From NCBI GenBank assembly GCA_020746875.1, contig JAGTJL010000002.1, positions 434,001 to 498,000 of the forward strand: a DNA stretch of 64,000 nt. Direction: 5' to 3'. Below are positions 23,894 to 34,918 of this stretch, piece after piece; within the stretch, counting starts at the first letter, position 1, and each line of letters opens with the position of its first letter. The stretch is from Rhexocercosporidium sp. MPI-PUGE-AT-0058. Its lineage: Eukaryota; Ascomycota; Leotiomycetes; Helotiales. The notes beneath the pieces are model-generated. The model did not search any database. It was given only the letters and a program-made list of their open reading frames with translations, and was not told the DNA's origin. A program made the position numbers and the translations under genes.

Positions 23894-25447
23894 GTTTGTT
23901 TGGTGGTGATGTGACTGTGGGAAAAGAGAGGGGCCACACCGCTGAAATGTGGTGGTGGTGGTGGTACTTAGTACTTGGTTCAGACTGGTGATCTTGACAC
24001 TTTTTCTTGGAGAAGCCAGCGAGGCATTCGGCTGGGATGTGATGGGGGATGGGAAGGGATGCAGGGGCGGGCGTGTTGGTGGAGGGCGGCCGCACAGGGG
24101 TGGATCCGCTTAGCTCTGGGTGGGATGGGATGGATGAACAACAAAGGGCACTCTCCATATGTACTGTACATCCGGACGGGAAAGGATAAGACCGGGCTCC
24201 ACGATGGTGATGGCAATAGCAATGACTTGCATCCAATTGATGCTGGTAATAGTCGAGGCTGGCTCGCTGCTTGCCACTGCTATAGCGGGTGCACTTCTTC
24301 CTCTGCATTGCTGTTTCCAGTGAAGACTATGCACGCATGCACGAGGAGATGCAGGATCTGGTAGCTGCAGAACAGTGCAGAACAACCGCTGTGCTGATAC
24401 GGCAATAGCAGAGTAAAGCGGAGTGAGAGAAAGCCAGAAGCCGTTGGAAGGACGAGAAGAGGAGAAGGAGAGACAGCAAACCGGCTTGAGGTAAGCAAAG
24501 CAGGTTTGGCTGGATTTGACCTGCTGTACTGTACATTGGTTTAAAGCTGCCCAAGTCCCACCGGCACTTGAGTGACTCTTTCTTCTACCTCCTCTCTTGC
24601 TCGCTCTTTGTCTCTCTCTCTCTCTCCTCTCTCTCCTCTCTCTCCTTTCCACACGACAACCCACTTTCGTGTGTCCAGGACTGCAACATCATCACAACCT
24701 CAAAGACCACCTCCCTCACCCTGCCGGCAAGGGTCAGACCGATACTGATAGGAGATAGAAGTATGTTTCAGCTCGTCTGACGCACTCTTGACGAATCTCG
24801 ACTTTTTCTTTCTATTTCCAGCATTCCGCTCCGCTCCGCTCCGCTCCCACTTTGTGTGATGGCCACAATCCTCAGGCAGTAATCCAGCTGGGGCAGGGGT
24901 CGCGGGAGTGGGACAGATCGCTCGCTCGCTCGTCGCTGATTGAGCGTCCCCCCTGAATATTTTCCATCCATCCATCCATCAAATCACCCTGGCCTGGATT
25001 GTTCCAACTTTCAACTCACTCACTTTACTCCTACAATTCGTTTCCATCTCACACCATCTCACCATCACTCAACAAACAATTCATTCCTCTCGGCCGAATC
25101 CTCACACCTACGCGTCAACCGAACCACCCGAAATCTCCAATAAGAGGTCAGTAAATCGTACCCTTCGCCATCCGTTTGTCTGCTGCCTTGCATGGGTTAC
25201 GAGTCCAAGGAATTTGTTTCTAATATAAAGTTTCGATATTTGACAGATCTCGAAAGAATCCATTTTCCCACAAAGAACTGCTACCACTTTCAACTTGAAT
25301 TATCCAACTCTGCTGCTGCAAGATTCACTTCGGCCTACTAGAACAGCCTCGACTAGACAGCGCTTGTATTCCTGAGATATCTAACGTCTCGGCTCCATCA
25401 ATCTTCTTCAACTTACAACCTCGACAAAATCCACCACCAACCTCGCA
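23894..25447. promoter_or_regulatory. Shared divergent promoter region of ERJ5 and YIP3
   Basis: The two genes are transcribed away from each other, so this 1.55 kb holds both promoters and 5' leaders. A long pyrimidine run at about 24600-24655 on the plus strand is typical of promoter or leader DNA of a plus-strand fungal gene. A likely 5'-UTR intron of YIP3 runs from GTCAGTAAAT (about 25147) to TTGACAG (about 25245). Both are read by eye and not proven. Confidence 0.5.
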
Positions 25448-25978
25448 ATGTCGCGCATTCAGATCCCCCTCGACGTCCTCACGTCTCGCCTGAATCTCTC
25501 GGACCGTTTCGCCAGCGTACGATCCCAATCCCTAGGCTCCAGGTTCGCAAACCTGAAGCCCGTCTCCGAGTTCCTCGACTTCAAGAGGCTGTCCAAGCCA
25601 GCGAACTTCTCCGAGATCCAATCGAGAGTCAACTACAACTTGGGATACTTCTCCAGCAATTATGCCGTCGTATTCACCATGCTCAGCATCTACAGTCTGC
25701 TGACGAACCTCTGGCTTCTCTTCGACCTCATCCTCATCATCGGTGGTATCTGGGGTATTGGCAAGCTGGGAGGGGCTGACTTGGACATTGGCGTTCTGCG
25801 CGCTACCTCATCACAACTCTACACTGGTCTCTTGGTGATTGCAGTCCCCCTCACCTTCTTCGCCGGACCATTCTCCACACTTCTCTGGCTCATCGGCGCA
25901 AGCGGAGTCAGCATCCTAGGGCACGCTTCATTCATGGACAAACCGATCGATGAGGCTTTTTCCGGGGAGGCGGTCTAG
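25448..25978 (+). CDS. YIP3: PRA1 family protein (Yip3-like Rab/GDI-interacting membrane protein)
   Basis: PRA1/Yip3 proteins sit in ER and Golgi membranes and interact with prenylated Rab GTPases in vesicle traffic. This is a single 176-aa exon starting MSRIQIPLDVLTSRLNLSDR, the normal family length. The PRA1 signature is visible as RVNYNLGYFSSNYAVVF near residues 60-77, followed by two hydrophobic hairpins (about residues 78-103 and 124-153) and the typical ending LGHASFMDKP. The stop at 25976 lies only 26 bp before a second open frame that has no ATG of its own (next entry), so the two may be linked. Confidence 0.9.
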   Translation: MSRIQIPLDVLTSRLNLSDRFASVRSQSLGSRFANLKPVSEFLDFKRLSKPANFSEIQSRVNYNLGYFSSNYAVVFTMLSIYSLLTNLWLLFDLILIIGGIWGIGKLGGADLDIGVLRATSSQLYTGLLVIAVPLTFFAGPFSTLLWLIGASGVSILGHASFMDKPIDEAFSGEAV

Positions 25979-27402
25979 ATGGTCGGCCGCGATCTCCCAA
26001 ATTTGTGCCCTCATGGGGAAGACCACCAGGGGCGAAGGGGAGCAGGAGGAGGCGACAGTGGGAGCGGGAGCAGGAATTTTGGAACGAGGCTCGCGTGGAG
26101 GAGCTCGACAGCGACGATACAGATACACAGGGCGTTGGTTTGAATTACGAGAAAAAGCGATTTTCAAGCGATCCACTTCACTTCACGGGGGGCGATTTGG
26201 CCTCTTCTAGGGCGAGACGGAGTTATGCTTTTGGCGATTTGGATGATTCATCTGAGGATTCGGAGGAGTCCGAGATTGATGGCACTGATGCTTTGCAGAT
26301 TGCTTTGCGGGATAAAGAGGAGGCACTTGTACAGTCTGCGCTTGCAAGGATTCGACGTGCTCAAGAAAAGGGGAAACGAGAGGTGAAGCTTAATCAAGAC
26401 GAATTGGATGCATTGGAGAACCGGCGGAAACGGATGCAAGCTGCCGCAACGACCAAGGCACGAAAAGAAAGCGGTTCGAGTGGTGGAAGTGACAGGGAAA
26501 AGAAGCGACGAAGCGAGAGGATATCAATCCCAATTGCAGCTGCTACAGAATCCATCAGTCGACCAAGCAGTCGACCCAGTAGTCGTCGAGACAAGACCAG
26601 ATCCAAACGATCCGACGAAGCACCTCATCCCCCAGCAGCCTCCAACCCACCAGGTATGCTGGTAGCTGGACCCGATGGTCTCGCCTACGCTCCTCTTGGC
26701 ACCTACCCAGGCAATGCACTCTCCAACTCGCAACCTCAAAGTCGTAACTCCCCTTCCCGTCCACGCTCAGCGACAACTCAGCAACTACGTGGCCAACCCC
26801 CTCCAATCCCCTATTTCACACACCAACAACCCTCCAACACCCGCCATTTCTCAGAAGGTATGCGCCCTGCCTCCTCATCAAGCAACAGCTCCCGCCGTCC
26901 TCTCCCAGACGATGCGGACTGGCAACCTACCAGTTCCCGGCGCAGTTCAGTAGCGTCTTCCCAGGGCTTCATAGTCGATCCATTCGACTACCAAGTCCCA
27001 TCGGATACGCTTCCTCCAATTCCAAGTCAATACTTTCAATCTCAATCTCAATCCCAATCCCAACAGCCCCAGCAAGGTCGACGTAACATCTCCAATCCAG
27101 CCGATTACACATACTCTTCCATCCGACGTACTCCACCCGGATACGCCTCTCAAGCACAAACTCAAACTCAAACCCGACTCCCAGCTTCCTCCTCAGATCC
27201 GAGTCTCAGACATCGCTCGTCTCGTGGCCCAGGCGCTTTCGATAGCACTTCTGACGAGGAAGACGAGAGCGATGAATTAGGTAACGGAGTACAGGTTTTT
27301 ATTGAGGAGGAGAGAGAGGCTGAGAGGGAGAGGGAGAGGGAGAAGGAGCGGGCTGTGGTGGCGAGGAAACCGGTTGCGGGGAGAAAGAAGGGGAAGAGGT
27401 AG
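25954..27402 (+). CDS. Disordered, charged protein; start codon not identifiable
   Basis: The frame is open from 25954 to the stop at 27400, but it holds no ATG before about 26432. The conserved-looking N-terminal text lies upstream of that: PSWGRPP, then RRRRQWEREQEFWNE, then the acidic SSEDSEESEID. The GTG at 26005 is the nearest possible alternative start, giving 465 aa. More likely an upstream exon, perhaps spliced from within the YIP3 transcript, supplies the start. The protein has a charged helical part (about residues 95-150, LRDKEEALVQSALARIRRAQ), then Ser/Pro/Gln-rich disorder with a (QS)n run, and a final Glu/Arg run of ER repeats before RKKGKR. I see no catalytic domain and do not recognise a function. 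Confidence 0.6.
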   Translation, partial: GFFRGGGLDGRPRSPKFVPSWGRPPGAKGSRRRRQWEREQEFWNEARVEELDSDDTDTQGVGLNYEKKRFSSDPLHFTGGDLASSRARRSYAFGDLDDSSEDSEESEIDGTDALQIALRDKEEALVQSALARIRRAQEKGKREVKLNQDELDALENRRKRMQAAATTKARKESGSSGGSDREKKRRSERISIPIAAATESISRPSSRPSSRRDKTRSKRSDEAPHPPAASNPPGMLVAGPDGLAYAPLGTYPGNALSNSQPQSRNSPSRPRSATTQQLRGQPPPIPYFTHQQPSNTRHFSEGMRPASSSSNSSRRPLPDDADWQPTSSRRSSVASSQGFIVDPFDYQVPSDTLPPIPSQYFQSQSQSQSQQPQQGRRNISNPADYTYSSIRRTPPGYASQAQTQTQTRLPASSSDPSLRHRSSRGPGAFDSTSDEEDESDELGNGVQVFIEEEREAEREREREKERAVVARKPVAGRKKGKR

Positions 27403-28353
27403 TACTTACTTGGATTTTCGCGACGATGGGTGGGTGAGGGTGATGGGAGACGGACTTCTTAATTTTTGTGTGTATTGATCAACGGATGGAATGGAATGGA
27501 AAGGATGGATGGGCTTTGATAAAATTTGCATGGCATTGCATGGCATTATAGATGGTTAACTTTTTTTTGCTACTTTTAATGATTATTCTTTCCTCCTCCT
27601 TCTATTACCTACAGTATCTACAGTGCCTACAGTATCTACTACCTCTTATCTACCACCTCCCTATCTCTCTACCGTACGGTATCCACCCTTGCCAGCCCGA
27701 TATTTCCAACGAATTCAAATTTTTCTCTTAAGCGAGAGACATGAGAGATGCGAGTTGCCCTCCCTCCCCTCTCTGAATGTAACGCTGCAAGGCAAGCAAG
27801 CGAGCGAAACTCTTTTCCAACAAACACAAATCTTTTCATTTCGAGAAATTCCTCTTGCTGGAGTGAGGAGTGGGCAGTGAGGAGTAGGCAGGGGCAGGGG
27901 GGGGGGATGTTATCAGTTGTTGGAAGTCAAAGGTAGGTAGGTAGGTAGGTAGAGTAGATATGAAAACAGAACGAACACGCATAGTGTGTGAATCTATATC
28001 TACTATATCTTCTGTATCTCGCTATTTGAGAATGGTCCATCTGTAGCTTGAAAGAAAGTAAATTTTGAGAAAATTTGTCCACCCTCCCTCCACAATTCAA
28101 TCCAGTTCTGGGCTTGTGAGACCTGGTATCCAATATACGCCCTACGCCTTAGAAACCAAAAAGTAGATGATGAAACCCATATCCTTTCCTCCTTGCCTTT
28201 CTTCCTTCTAAATTATCGATGTCCTCCGTGTTCTTTTAGTCCCTACGGCTATTACCTTGCCTGTCCTGCCATGAATTTCAATTTGCAAAACCTCCTTGAC
28301 GACTTGATCGCACATTCTCGCTTGAGTGGTATCTTCAACCCCCTTCTCTTCCC
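27403..28353. other. Intergenic region between convergent genes
   Basis: This holds two 3' flanks, with simple repeats: a run of about ten G near 27897-27906 and GTAG tetranucleotides near 27932-27952. No coding signal is seen. Confidence 0.5.
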
Positions 28354-29032
28354 TCACATAAACAGTTTTGCCAAACTAACCGCACCGCCTACACCTCCCA
28401 TTCCCCCAAGCACACTCCCCAATCCTCCAAGGGCACCCAACCCGCCAGAAGCCTCAACATGCGTCCGCTCAAACTGCAACCCTCCATCTCTCCCCCTCCC
28501 AATCCCACTGCCATACCCACCTCCATAACTCCCACTACCCCCCGCCATCCCAAACATCTTCTCTACCCCGCCCGGCAACCTGATCCCAAACTTGGCTAGC
28601 AGTCCCGTCAACGCACCGCCGGTGATCAAAGGCATGACGACGAGGATGAAGACTTTCATCGGGTGCTTCTTCATGTAGTAGACCAGATCGCGGAGCAGAC
28701 GGCGGAGCTTGTGGTAGATACGTGACATGTACCCCGAACGAGGGGAGCGCTTGTAGGCGGAAGAGGAGGAGCGGTGGGTGTTGTTGAATCCTATACCATT
28801 GAGTCCGTTAGTTGAATGCTCACTTCCTCTTTTTGGGGTTGGCGAAGAAAGGGAAGGGGGACGCACCGAAGAACGAACTCCGCGAAGAATTATGCTTCGC
28901 ATCACCTAACCCGAAGATGCCACTCCCGCGCGGGGAATTGGAGTGGCTGTGGTGGTGTCTACTGCTGCTTTTGCGGTGGTGGTGACCGGAGGTTGTGGAA
29001 CCTAGGTCGGAGACGCCGTCGAACCAGCCCAT
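28354..29032 (-). CDS. Hypothetical protein with one membrane span
   Basis: Two exons (29032-28867 and 28790-28354) join in frame to 200 aa. The donor is GTGCGT and the acceptor TATAG; an in-frame stop in the intron supports splicing. The N-terminal part starts MGWFDGVSDLGSTTSG and is rich in His and Ser. A basic segment (RIYHKLRRLLRDLVYYMKKH) is followed by a single hydrophobic helix, VFILVVMPLITGGALTGLL, near residues 115-135, then a Gly-rich tail (GGLGALGGLGSVLGGMGG). A basic region next to one helix suggests a membrane-anchored protein with the basic side in the cytosol; that is inference. I know no named family. Confidence 0.72.
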
Positions 29033-29820
29033 TTTGAGTTGTTTTGATCGTTATTCCTGGGATTTGAACTGAATTGATTTGGTAGTGAGAATGCTGTTTG
29101 AGGTGGAGTTGGTGAGCGAGTGGGTACGTGAGTGAGTAAGTATGTTGAGGTCGTGGTTATTGGTGGCTGGAGAGCTTGAGCTTGGACTTGACGATATCGT
29201 ATCGATAGCGAAAAGTAGGTCCCTTTTCCCAGCTAGCAAGGAGAAAGATACCGATCGATGGGGATAATAAAGTCCCTTATGTGTGATAATAATGCAATTA
29301 CTTACTCCCAGCGGAGCTTGCGAGTCAGTCGGGCCGCAGGTCAAAGAGGGTGGGTGGATGGTTGTGTGGAGCTGTTGAATGAGTGTTGAAGTGAAGTAGA
29401 AGTTAGTTGAGGTGAGGAGCTCTGGTCTGGATGTCAGCTCCATTAACTTTGCTAGGCCAGTCCAGCCAGTCCAGCCAACCCAGCCAACCCAGCCCCTCCA
29501 ATAAATCGCGGCGGTGAGAGACATGACAGGGATACTGATTGAGACTTTAACGCTAGGCCTATTTAAGCATGGCGTGGTTTTTGGGAGATGTGGCTTTATC
29601 TTTTAGCGTCGGATCGGAAGTGCACCGCCACTGGCAGTGACGCATGTGAAGCAAGCTGGCTGAGGAACGACCGAGGGGTAGTTTACTCCCATACAACCCG
29701 GACGACCTACCAACTACAACCTCTTTGCCTCTTCAGCCACCTTCAGGGCTCCGCATACTGTTCTTCAAAGCAGTGAGAAACTCGATTGACTTGAGGAATT
29801 GAACAAGAACGAGAGACGAA
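29033..29820. promoter_or_regulatory. Divergent promoter region
   Basis: This lies between the membrane-protein gene (minus) and the J-domain gene (plus). A 157-codon minus frame here has no domain and is compositionally skewed, so I treat it as leader or promoter DNA. Confidence 0.4.
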
Positions 29821-30758
29821 ATGCCCGGCCTTCCTGTTGATTACTGTAAGTCCAGCCTCGTTAGCCTTCTGATCGGAATGATCTTTATTTATTAAAGAAT
29901 AATACTGACATTTGAAGATGCGGCGCTGGGAATCTCTTCCTCAGCTAGCCAGCAGCAGATTCGAGATGCGTACAAAAGGTACTATATCTCCATCCTCTCC
30001 AGACCGAATCTACATCTTCAACCCTCCTCTCCATACGACCCTGCAAAAGAAAAGCCACAACTAACACCACGCCTCCAGAGCAGCACTCAAAACTCACCCC
30101 GATCGTGTCGCAGCAGACTCCCCCGAACGCGCTGAACGCACCCGCAAATTTCAATTAATAAACGACGCCTACTACACACTCTCGGACCCCTCCCGCCGTT
30201 CCGACTACGACTCCGCACGTAAATACCACGGATTCGGCTCCGGCGCCTCAACCGCTTCCACAGCCTACGATTCCGACGACGATTCCACCATCCCCGACCC
30301 AGGCGAGGACGCTCGCGCTTCAGGCGGCTTCCCTTGGAGTAGTTTCGGGTTCGGCACCAAGGCGAAGAATAAGGAGGAGGAGCAGCGGTTTGAGAATGAG
30401 CAGTTTGGGGGCGTGTTTGAGGAGATGTTGCGCGAGGAGGGGATGGCGGAGAATGGGGGCGCCCCGACGGGGAAGTTCTGGAGTGTGGTTGGGGGTTTGA
30501 GTGGCGGGGCTATGGGGTTTATTGTGGCTAATTTTGGGGGCATGGTCGCGGGTGCTGTGGCGGGGAATAGACTTGGTGCGGTGAGGGACGCGAAGGGGAA
30601 GAGTGTTTATGCTGGTATGTTTGTTTGATGGTTGGTACTTCTCAGGGTGAGAGCTAATATGTGGTGCTGTAGTCTTCCAGGAGTTGCCGCAGGATGCTAA
30701 GGGCAAGCTTTTGAGTCAGCTTGCGGCGAAGGTTTTCAGTCACGCAGTTGGGATCTAG
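29821..30758 (+). CDS. Small J-domain (DnaJ class C) protein
   Basis: This is a predicted Hsp70 co-chaperone. Four exons (29821-29845, 29918-29978, 30079-30614, 30673-30758) give 235 aa. The J domain is at the very N-terminus: MPGLPVDYYAALGISSSASQ, then helix II, the HPD triad in LKTHPDRVAA near residue 34, and INDAYYTLSDPSRRSDYDSA. No zinc-finger region is present, so it is not class A. A middle acidic and aromatic part (GFPWSSFGFG) leads to a Gly/Ala-rich hydrophobic stretch, GGLSGGAMGFIVANFGGMVA, near residues 155-190, perhaps a membrane association region. It lacks a signal peptide, so I expect a cytosolic or cytosol-facing protein. The client is unknown. Confidence 0.85.
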
Positions 30759-32002
30759 AGTGGTCACTACCTTCACCTGATTAGAAGCGAGCTGAGACAT
30801 GACCTAGTGGGTTGGAGCGAGCGATAGAATATGACGGACAAGGAAACGAGATACCAGATTTGGAACGGCGTTGGGCTTTGGATTTTTGAAACTTCGACAC
30901 TAGGGCTGGCCTGCTACGGTTGAAGAGACCTGGAAATGGGAAGCCAATGCAAGCGATGAACTTATGTAGGTAGATAGACGAATCACAATCAATGAATTCA
31001 TCAACCAATCCGAGCATGCTACTTTGCCTACCAGGGTACAATTGGAAACTTTTCATCATCATTATTTGACACGAACCAACTGCGACACAGGCGATCTATA
31101 TAAGCGACTATACTACCACAGACAGGTTAATATGGGTACTGGAGAGCCGATGAACAAGAACCCACCAAGTCAATATCCGGCTCGGCTAGTCCTCTTGTCA
31201 GGGGTTGCCCAAACGAAGGAAGTACGGAAGGGGTTTGCAGTGGGTCTCGTACACCCTTGTAAGGCACGAGAGTTATTCTTCTAATCAACAAGCTGAAATT
31301 CTAGTATTATTTTTATAAACTTCCTCAAATGTTAAGGCAGAATACTTGGGGTGTACGAGCCCCACTGTCCACCCCCTTTCGTACCACAGATTTTCGACTT
31401 TCTTGGCGAGTCTCGCTTAATTTGACGACATCAACAGACTGGACTTAGTGATTGGGCCGACCCTCTGCGAAGGGAAAGGGAACGTTCCGCAAGCTCCCGC
31501 GAACGGACAAATGCACTTCATGCCAGTCGAGGGAACAAGATGTTGAAAATCTGGGAACGATGCGTGTTAGTGGGGAAAGTCTGATTGCTGTAATCTGAAC
31601 TTCGCTCTGCATGGTTTAGGATGTGCACTATCCACAAGCTACACAAACGCGCACATTCAAACCTCAGCGTTGTGAAGATGAAAGAGTATAAAGCCTTTTG
31701 GTTTCTCATTCCTTTAATCCATGCGAGTGTCTATAATCCTTCTATAGATCTCTCCATCTCTTCTCCTCCATGACCATACGGCGAATCTTAAACCACTTTG
31801 CAGATTGCCTGAGAATGTGACCAGAAAGTGAAGGCCACATAACGTTCGCTGATATTTATCTAAGCAGAGAACTCTAATCCGCGTTTACGCTGTCTGTTGC
31901 CAATTGGGCAGAACTCAACTTCAAAAGAGTCCAAAGTAAGAGGGCAATACTAATATTTTCCTTATCAGCAAACATGCCAAAAGGAAGAAAAGAACAGATG
32001 AG
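30759..32002. other. Intergenic region with an inverted repeat
   Basis: This lies between the convergent J-domain and BYS1-like genes. No coding signal is seen. It contains the imperfect inverted repeat listed at 31214-31388. Confidence 0.5.
31214..31388. repeat. Imperfect inverted repeat, MITE-like
   Basis: Two arms of about 40 bp face each other across about 92 bp of AT-rich DNA. Arm 1 (31214-31256) read on the minus strand begins GGGTGTACGAGACCCACTG; arm 2 (31349-31388) read on the plus strand begins GGGTGTACGAGCCCCACTG. Most positions of the arms pair. No transposase is present. It could be a miniature inverted-repeat element or a remnant of one. No clear target-site duplication was found. 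Confidence 0.55.
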
Positions 32003-32627
32003 CTAGCTGGCTTGGTTCCCAGCAGTAGCAGTTGGGTCACTCACTTTGACCTTTGTGTTATCCAAATCAAACAAAAACGAACCCGAGCACACCTCTCCAG
32101 CCTCACAGTGGATATCCGTGCAGGAACCAACGCCTCTACCAGTGCCGACAGGGATGGCCATAACACCGCTATTATCGAAAGGGCTGGGACCGGGTACACC
32201 AGAACGGGCACCATCAACGTGGCTGAAGTTCCAGTAGATTCCTGGGACTCTCATGGTGCCGTCGCGCTCCTTGGTGTACTCGAACTGTAGGATGCCGGAG
32301 GTGAGGCCATCGCCCCTGTGAAATTTGATGGCGGCTCCAATGGCTGTACCGTCGGCTTCGATGATTTCCTTCATATCTTCGTAGTCTTTGCCGCCGTTGG
32401 GTGCTAGGGCGATGGATTTTTCACCCTCACCTTTATGCCAGGCGTGTTGGTAGTATACCAGGAAGTTGCAACTGAGCGAGGGGAGTAATTAGATAGATTG
32501 TAGCTGAGGCTGAAGTTGACTTTTAGGGCTGCTGTGCTTACTTGTTCGTGAAGGTGATTGTACTGGCAATCGTTGGGGAAGCAAGTCCCACGACAGTGAC
32601 AATCGCAGTGGTAATTGAGTACTTCAT
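32003..32627 (-). CDS. Small secreted BYS1-like protein
   Basis: Two exons (32627-32542 and 32471-32003) give 184 aa. Exon 1 encodes a signal peptide (MKYSITTAIVTVVGLASPTI), so the protein is predicted to be secreted. The mature part starts TITFTNNCNFLVYY, as in the BYS1 / thaumatin-like fold where a cysteine follows a beta strand. The segments LQFEYTKE, YWNFSHVDG and a late Cys-rich GSCTDIHCEAGEVC also fit BYS1-type proteins. BYS1 was first described as a yeast-phase protein of Blastomyces; the function of the family is not settled. The cysteines in the C-terminal half suggest disulfides. The family assignment rests on these short motifs. Confidence 0.72.
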
Positions 32628-34918
32628 CCTGAAGCGAGTGATTGATTAACGAGCGAGTTGGAAGATTGGAGGTGAAGAGGAGTGGAGAGGTGCCTGTAGA
32701 CTTCGGTTTGAAGGACGAGAAGTTATTTACAGAAGGGGTAAAAGAGACCGGTGGGTTTATGATGCTCCCTACATACATTGAGAAACGTACTAGTATTAGT
32801 GTAGGTAAGCTCTTAGTGGACACACTGCTGTTGAGACTACTGATAGCACCCATGTGGGAGTAGGTGCCAGCCGTCGCACCTACCCACGGTAACTTTGGAA
32901 GGCATGAACCCTTCCTAATAACATCAAGTAGACCGTAGAGGTCACAAGTATTAAATTATATTTATGATTACATGTTAACCTAAGTGCTTGCTGGCAGTTG
33001 AATTCTTGAGCACAATAAAATCGGCATACCTTGCTACTCCTCGTGATCGTGTTGCTAGACAGCTGGATAAGCAAGGTCTCAAGCGAACGACATTAACAGA
33101 AGCCTAGCCTATCTTTTCCACCCATAGGCTTTAGGGTCTGGAACTGTGACCGGATTGTATGTCCGTGTTTCCAATCATATACTAGTGGGAGTAGTGGTAA
33201 ATTTTTCCATTGATATGTAATCCTGTCCCCAAGAAATTTCTTCTAGTCCTCAAGGTCAATTGATTCATGTCAATCATTCTAAACGATGGCATATCGACAC
33301 ACCTAATGTAGACGCCTACATATGGATCTTGGAAAGCCGGAGCTCTCGCTGCAAGTCGCGAAACACAGATAGGTGAGGCTCTGGCGGTCGAGAGAGAATT
33401 CAGATCGTGGCGCCACACGATCCTTCTCTAACTCCAGAGAATGGTAGCAAGGAACGGACCCATTCACAAGTTCTTACTTGACATTTTAGACTATACTAAA
33501 TGTCGTCACCCAATGCAGATTTTGATAGCGGTTCGATAGGGTGCCGTTTAGTCGATTTTGGGAAATGCCTAGTTAGGCGAGCTAATTCAGGGGCCGCTCG
33601 CTTATGCCATAATATTGACAACAAAGGTCGCAGGTACTACAAGCTATATTTAATACAGCCATACGTGATTATACAACAAAATTTAATACACACAAGCAAG
33701 CCTAACAATTTTATTTTTATTCTATTTTGAGATATGTTTGAATTGTTGACTTTAAATTAGTACAGTGCTGACAAGTGACGGCTTTGCAATATATGTGTGG
33801 CTTGTGGTTGAGTGGGGCTGCTGGCGCGATCCGGGAGGGAGCCAACATTCTGTCGGGCATTAATCCTACCGTGTTATATCAATTTCCACGCTGAAGCCTT
33901 AATTCAACACTGATTCAATCCGTCTTTGGAATTCTGTAATATTCCTCCCATAAATTGTGGAGATTTGGGGTGCTGTGTCAGGTTAAAGATCGAAGCTCGA
34001 TTGTGAACTCAACATGGGTTGCTTGCTGCCATGACGCAGCAACCTTCTGCCTCGGGAATGATTAAAATATTTGAACATAAGATATTACAAAACACTTGTC
34101 TTGATCAAGCCATTGATCTTACATAGAACCAAAATCAAAGCACTTGAGTGAGGCCTAGGACATAACGGCAAAGTCCACCCTTGTGTTGCATAGCTCAGAC
34201 GTCAATCTGTCGCTCCTGGAAATCCTTTCGGCCGTCCTTCTTTTGGTTCTATTCCCATTATGCTCTAAAACCACTCCAACGACTCATAATCGCTTCATCA
34301 AATCGCGGCTCAAAATGTGCTTTTTCACTCACGCAATCCTTGTTCCTATGGTATGTGGGAACACCACTTTTGAACAGTAAGTACACATTTTCTCTCATTC
34401 ACCACTCTATCACAAGCCTCACCTTTCCCTTGGGGGAGGGTGGCTCTCAATTGGGAAAGACGAAGAAGTTTAATCCAGCTCGTGTAAGGAGAAACGGAGG
34501 GCAACTTCTACACGAAAAAAGGACAAGCAATATCTTACCTTGAAAGTGCGCGGTCGGTGTGATATGGACGAAGTCCAAGCTCTACGTGAGGACTAATTCG
34601 GATGGAAACACGTGGTAGCAAATGTCCTTACAGTCAACGATGCTGCATATCTTTACGCTCACCGCTAGTGATCTAGTGTGATTGAATTTCTGCACCTTTG
34701 AACTTTCCTTATAGTATAGGTTCAAAACTTTGTGATCTCAGCTTTTTTATTGGCAAGCTGTTGCATATCTAGCTTCCTGCTTTCACCTAAGATCAGGTGG
34801 AATCCATGCGAATTATATTCAGTCGCCAATAATGGCAAGTAAAACATATTCTCTACTTTGATGTGATGTGATGTACAATATATGATATTGTTTCATTCGC
34901 TTGATTAATAATAGAGAT
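32628..34918. other. AT-rich gene-free region left of the biosynthetic cluster
   Basis: About 2.3 kb has no recognisable gene on either strand. Parts (33480-33780 and 34680-34920) are clearly AT-rich, as in decayed repeat DNA, but I could not match an element. It separates the secreted-protein gene from the 3' end of the PKS gene. Confidence 0.45.

Noticed and set aside
29051..29524. 157-codon minus-strand frame upstream of the membrane-protein gene
   Set aside because: Compositionally skewed with no domain; best read as promoter or leader.
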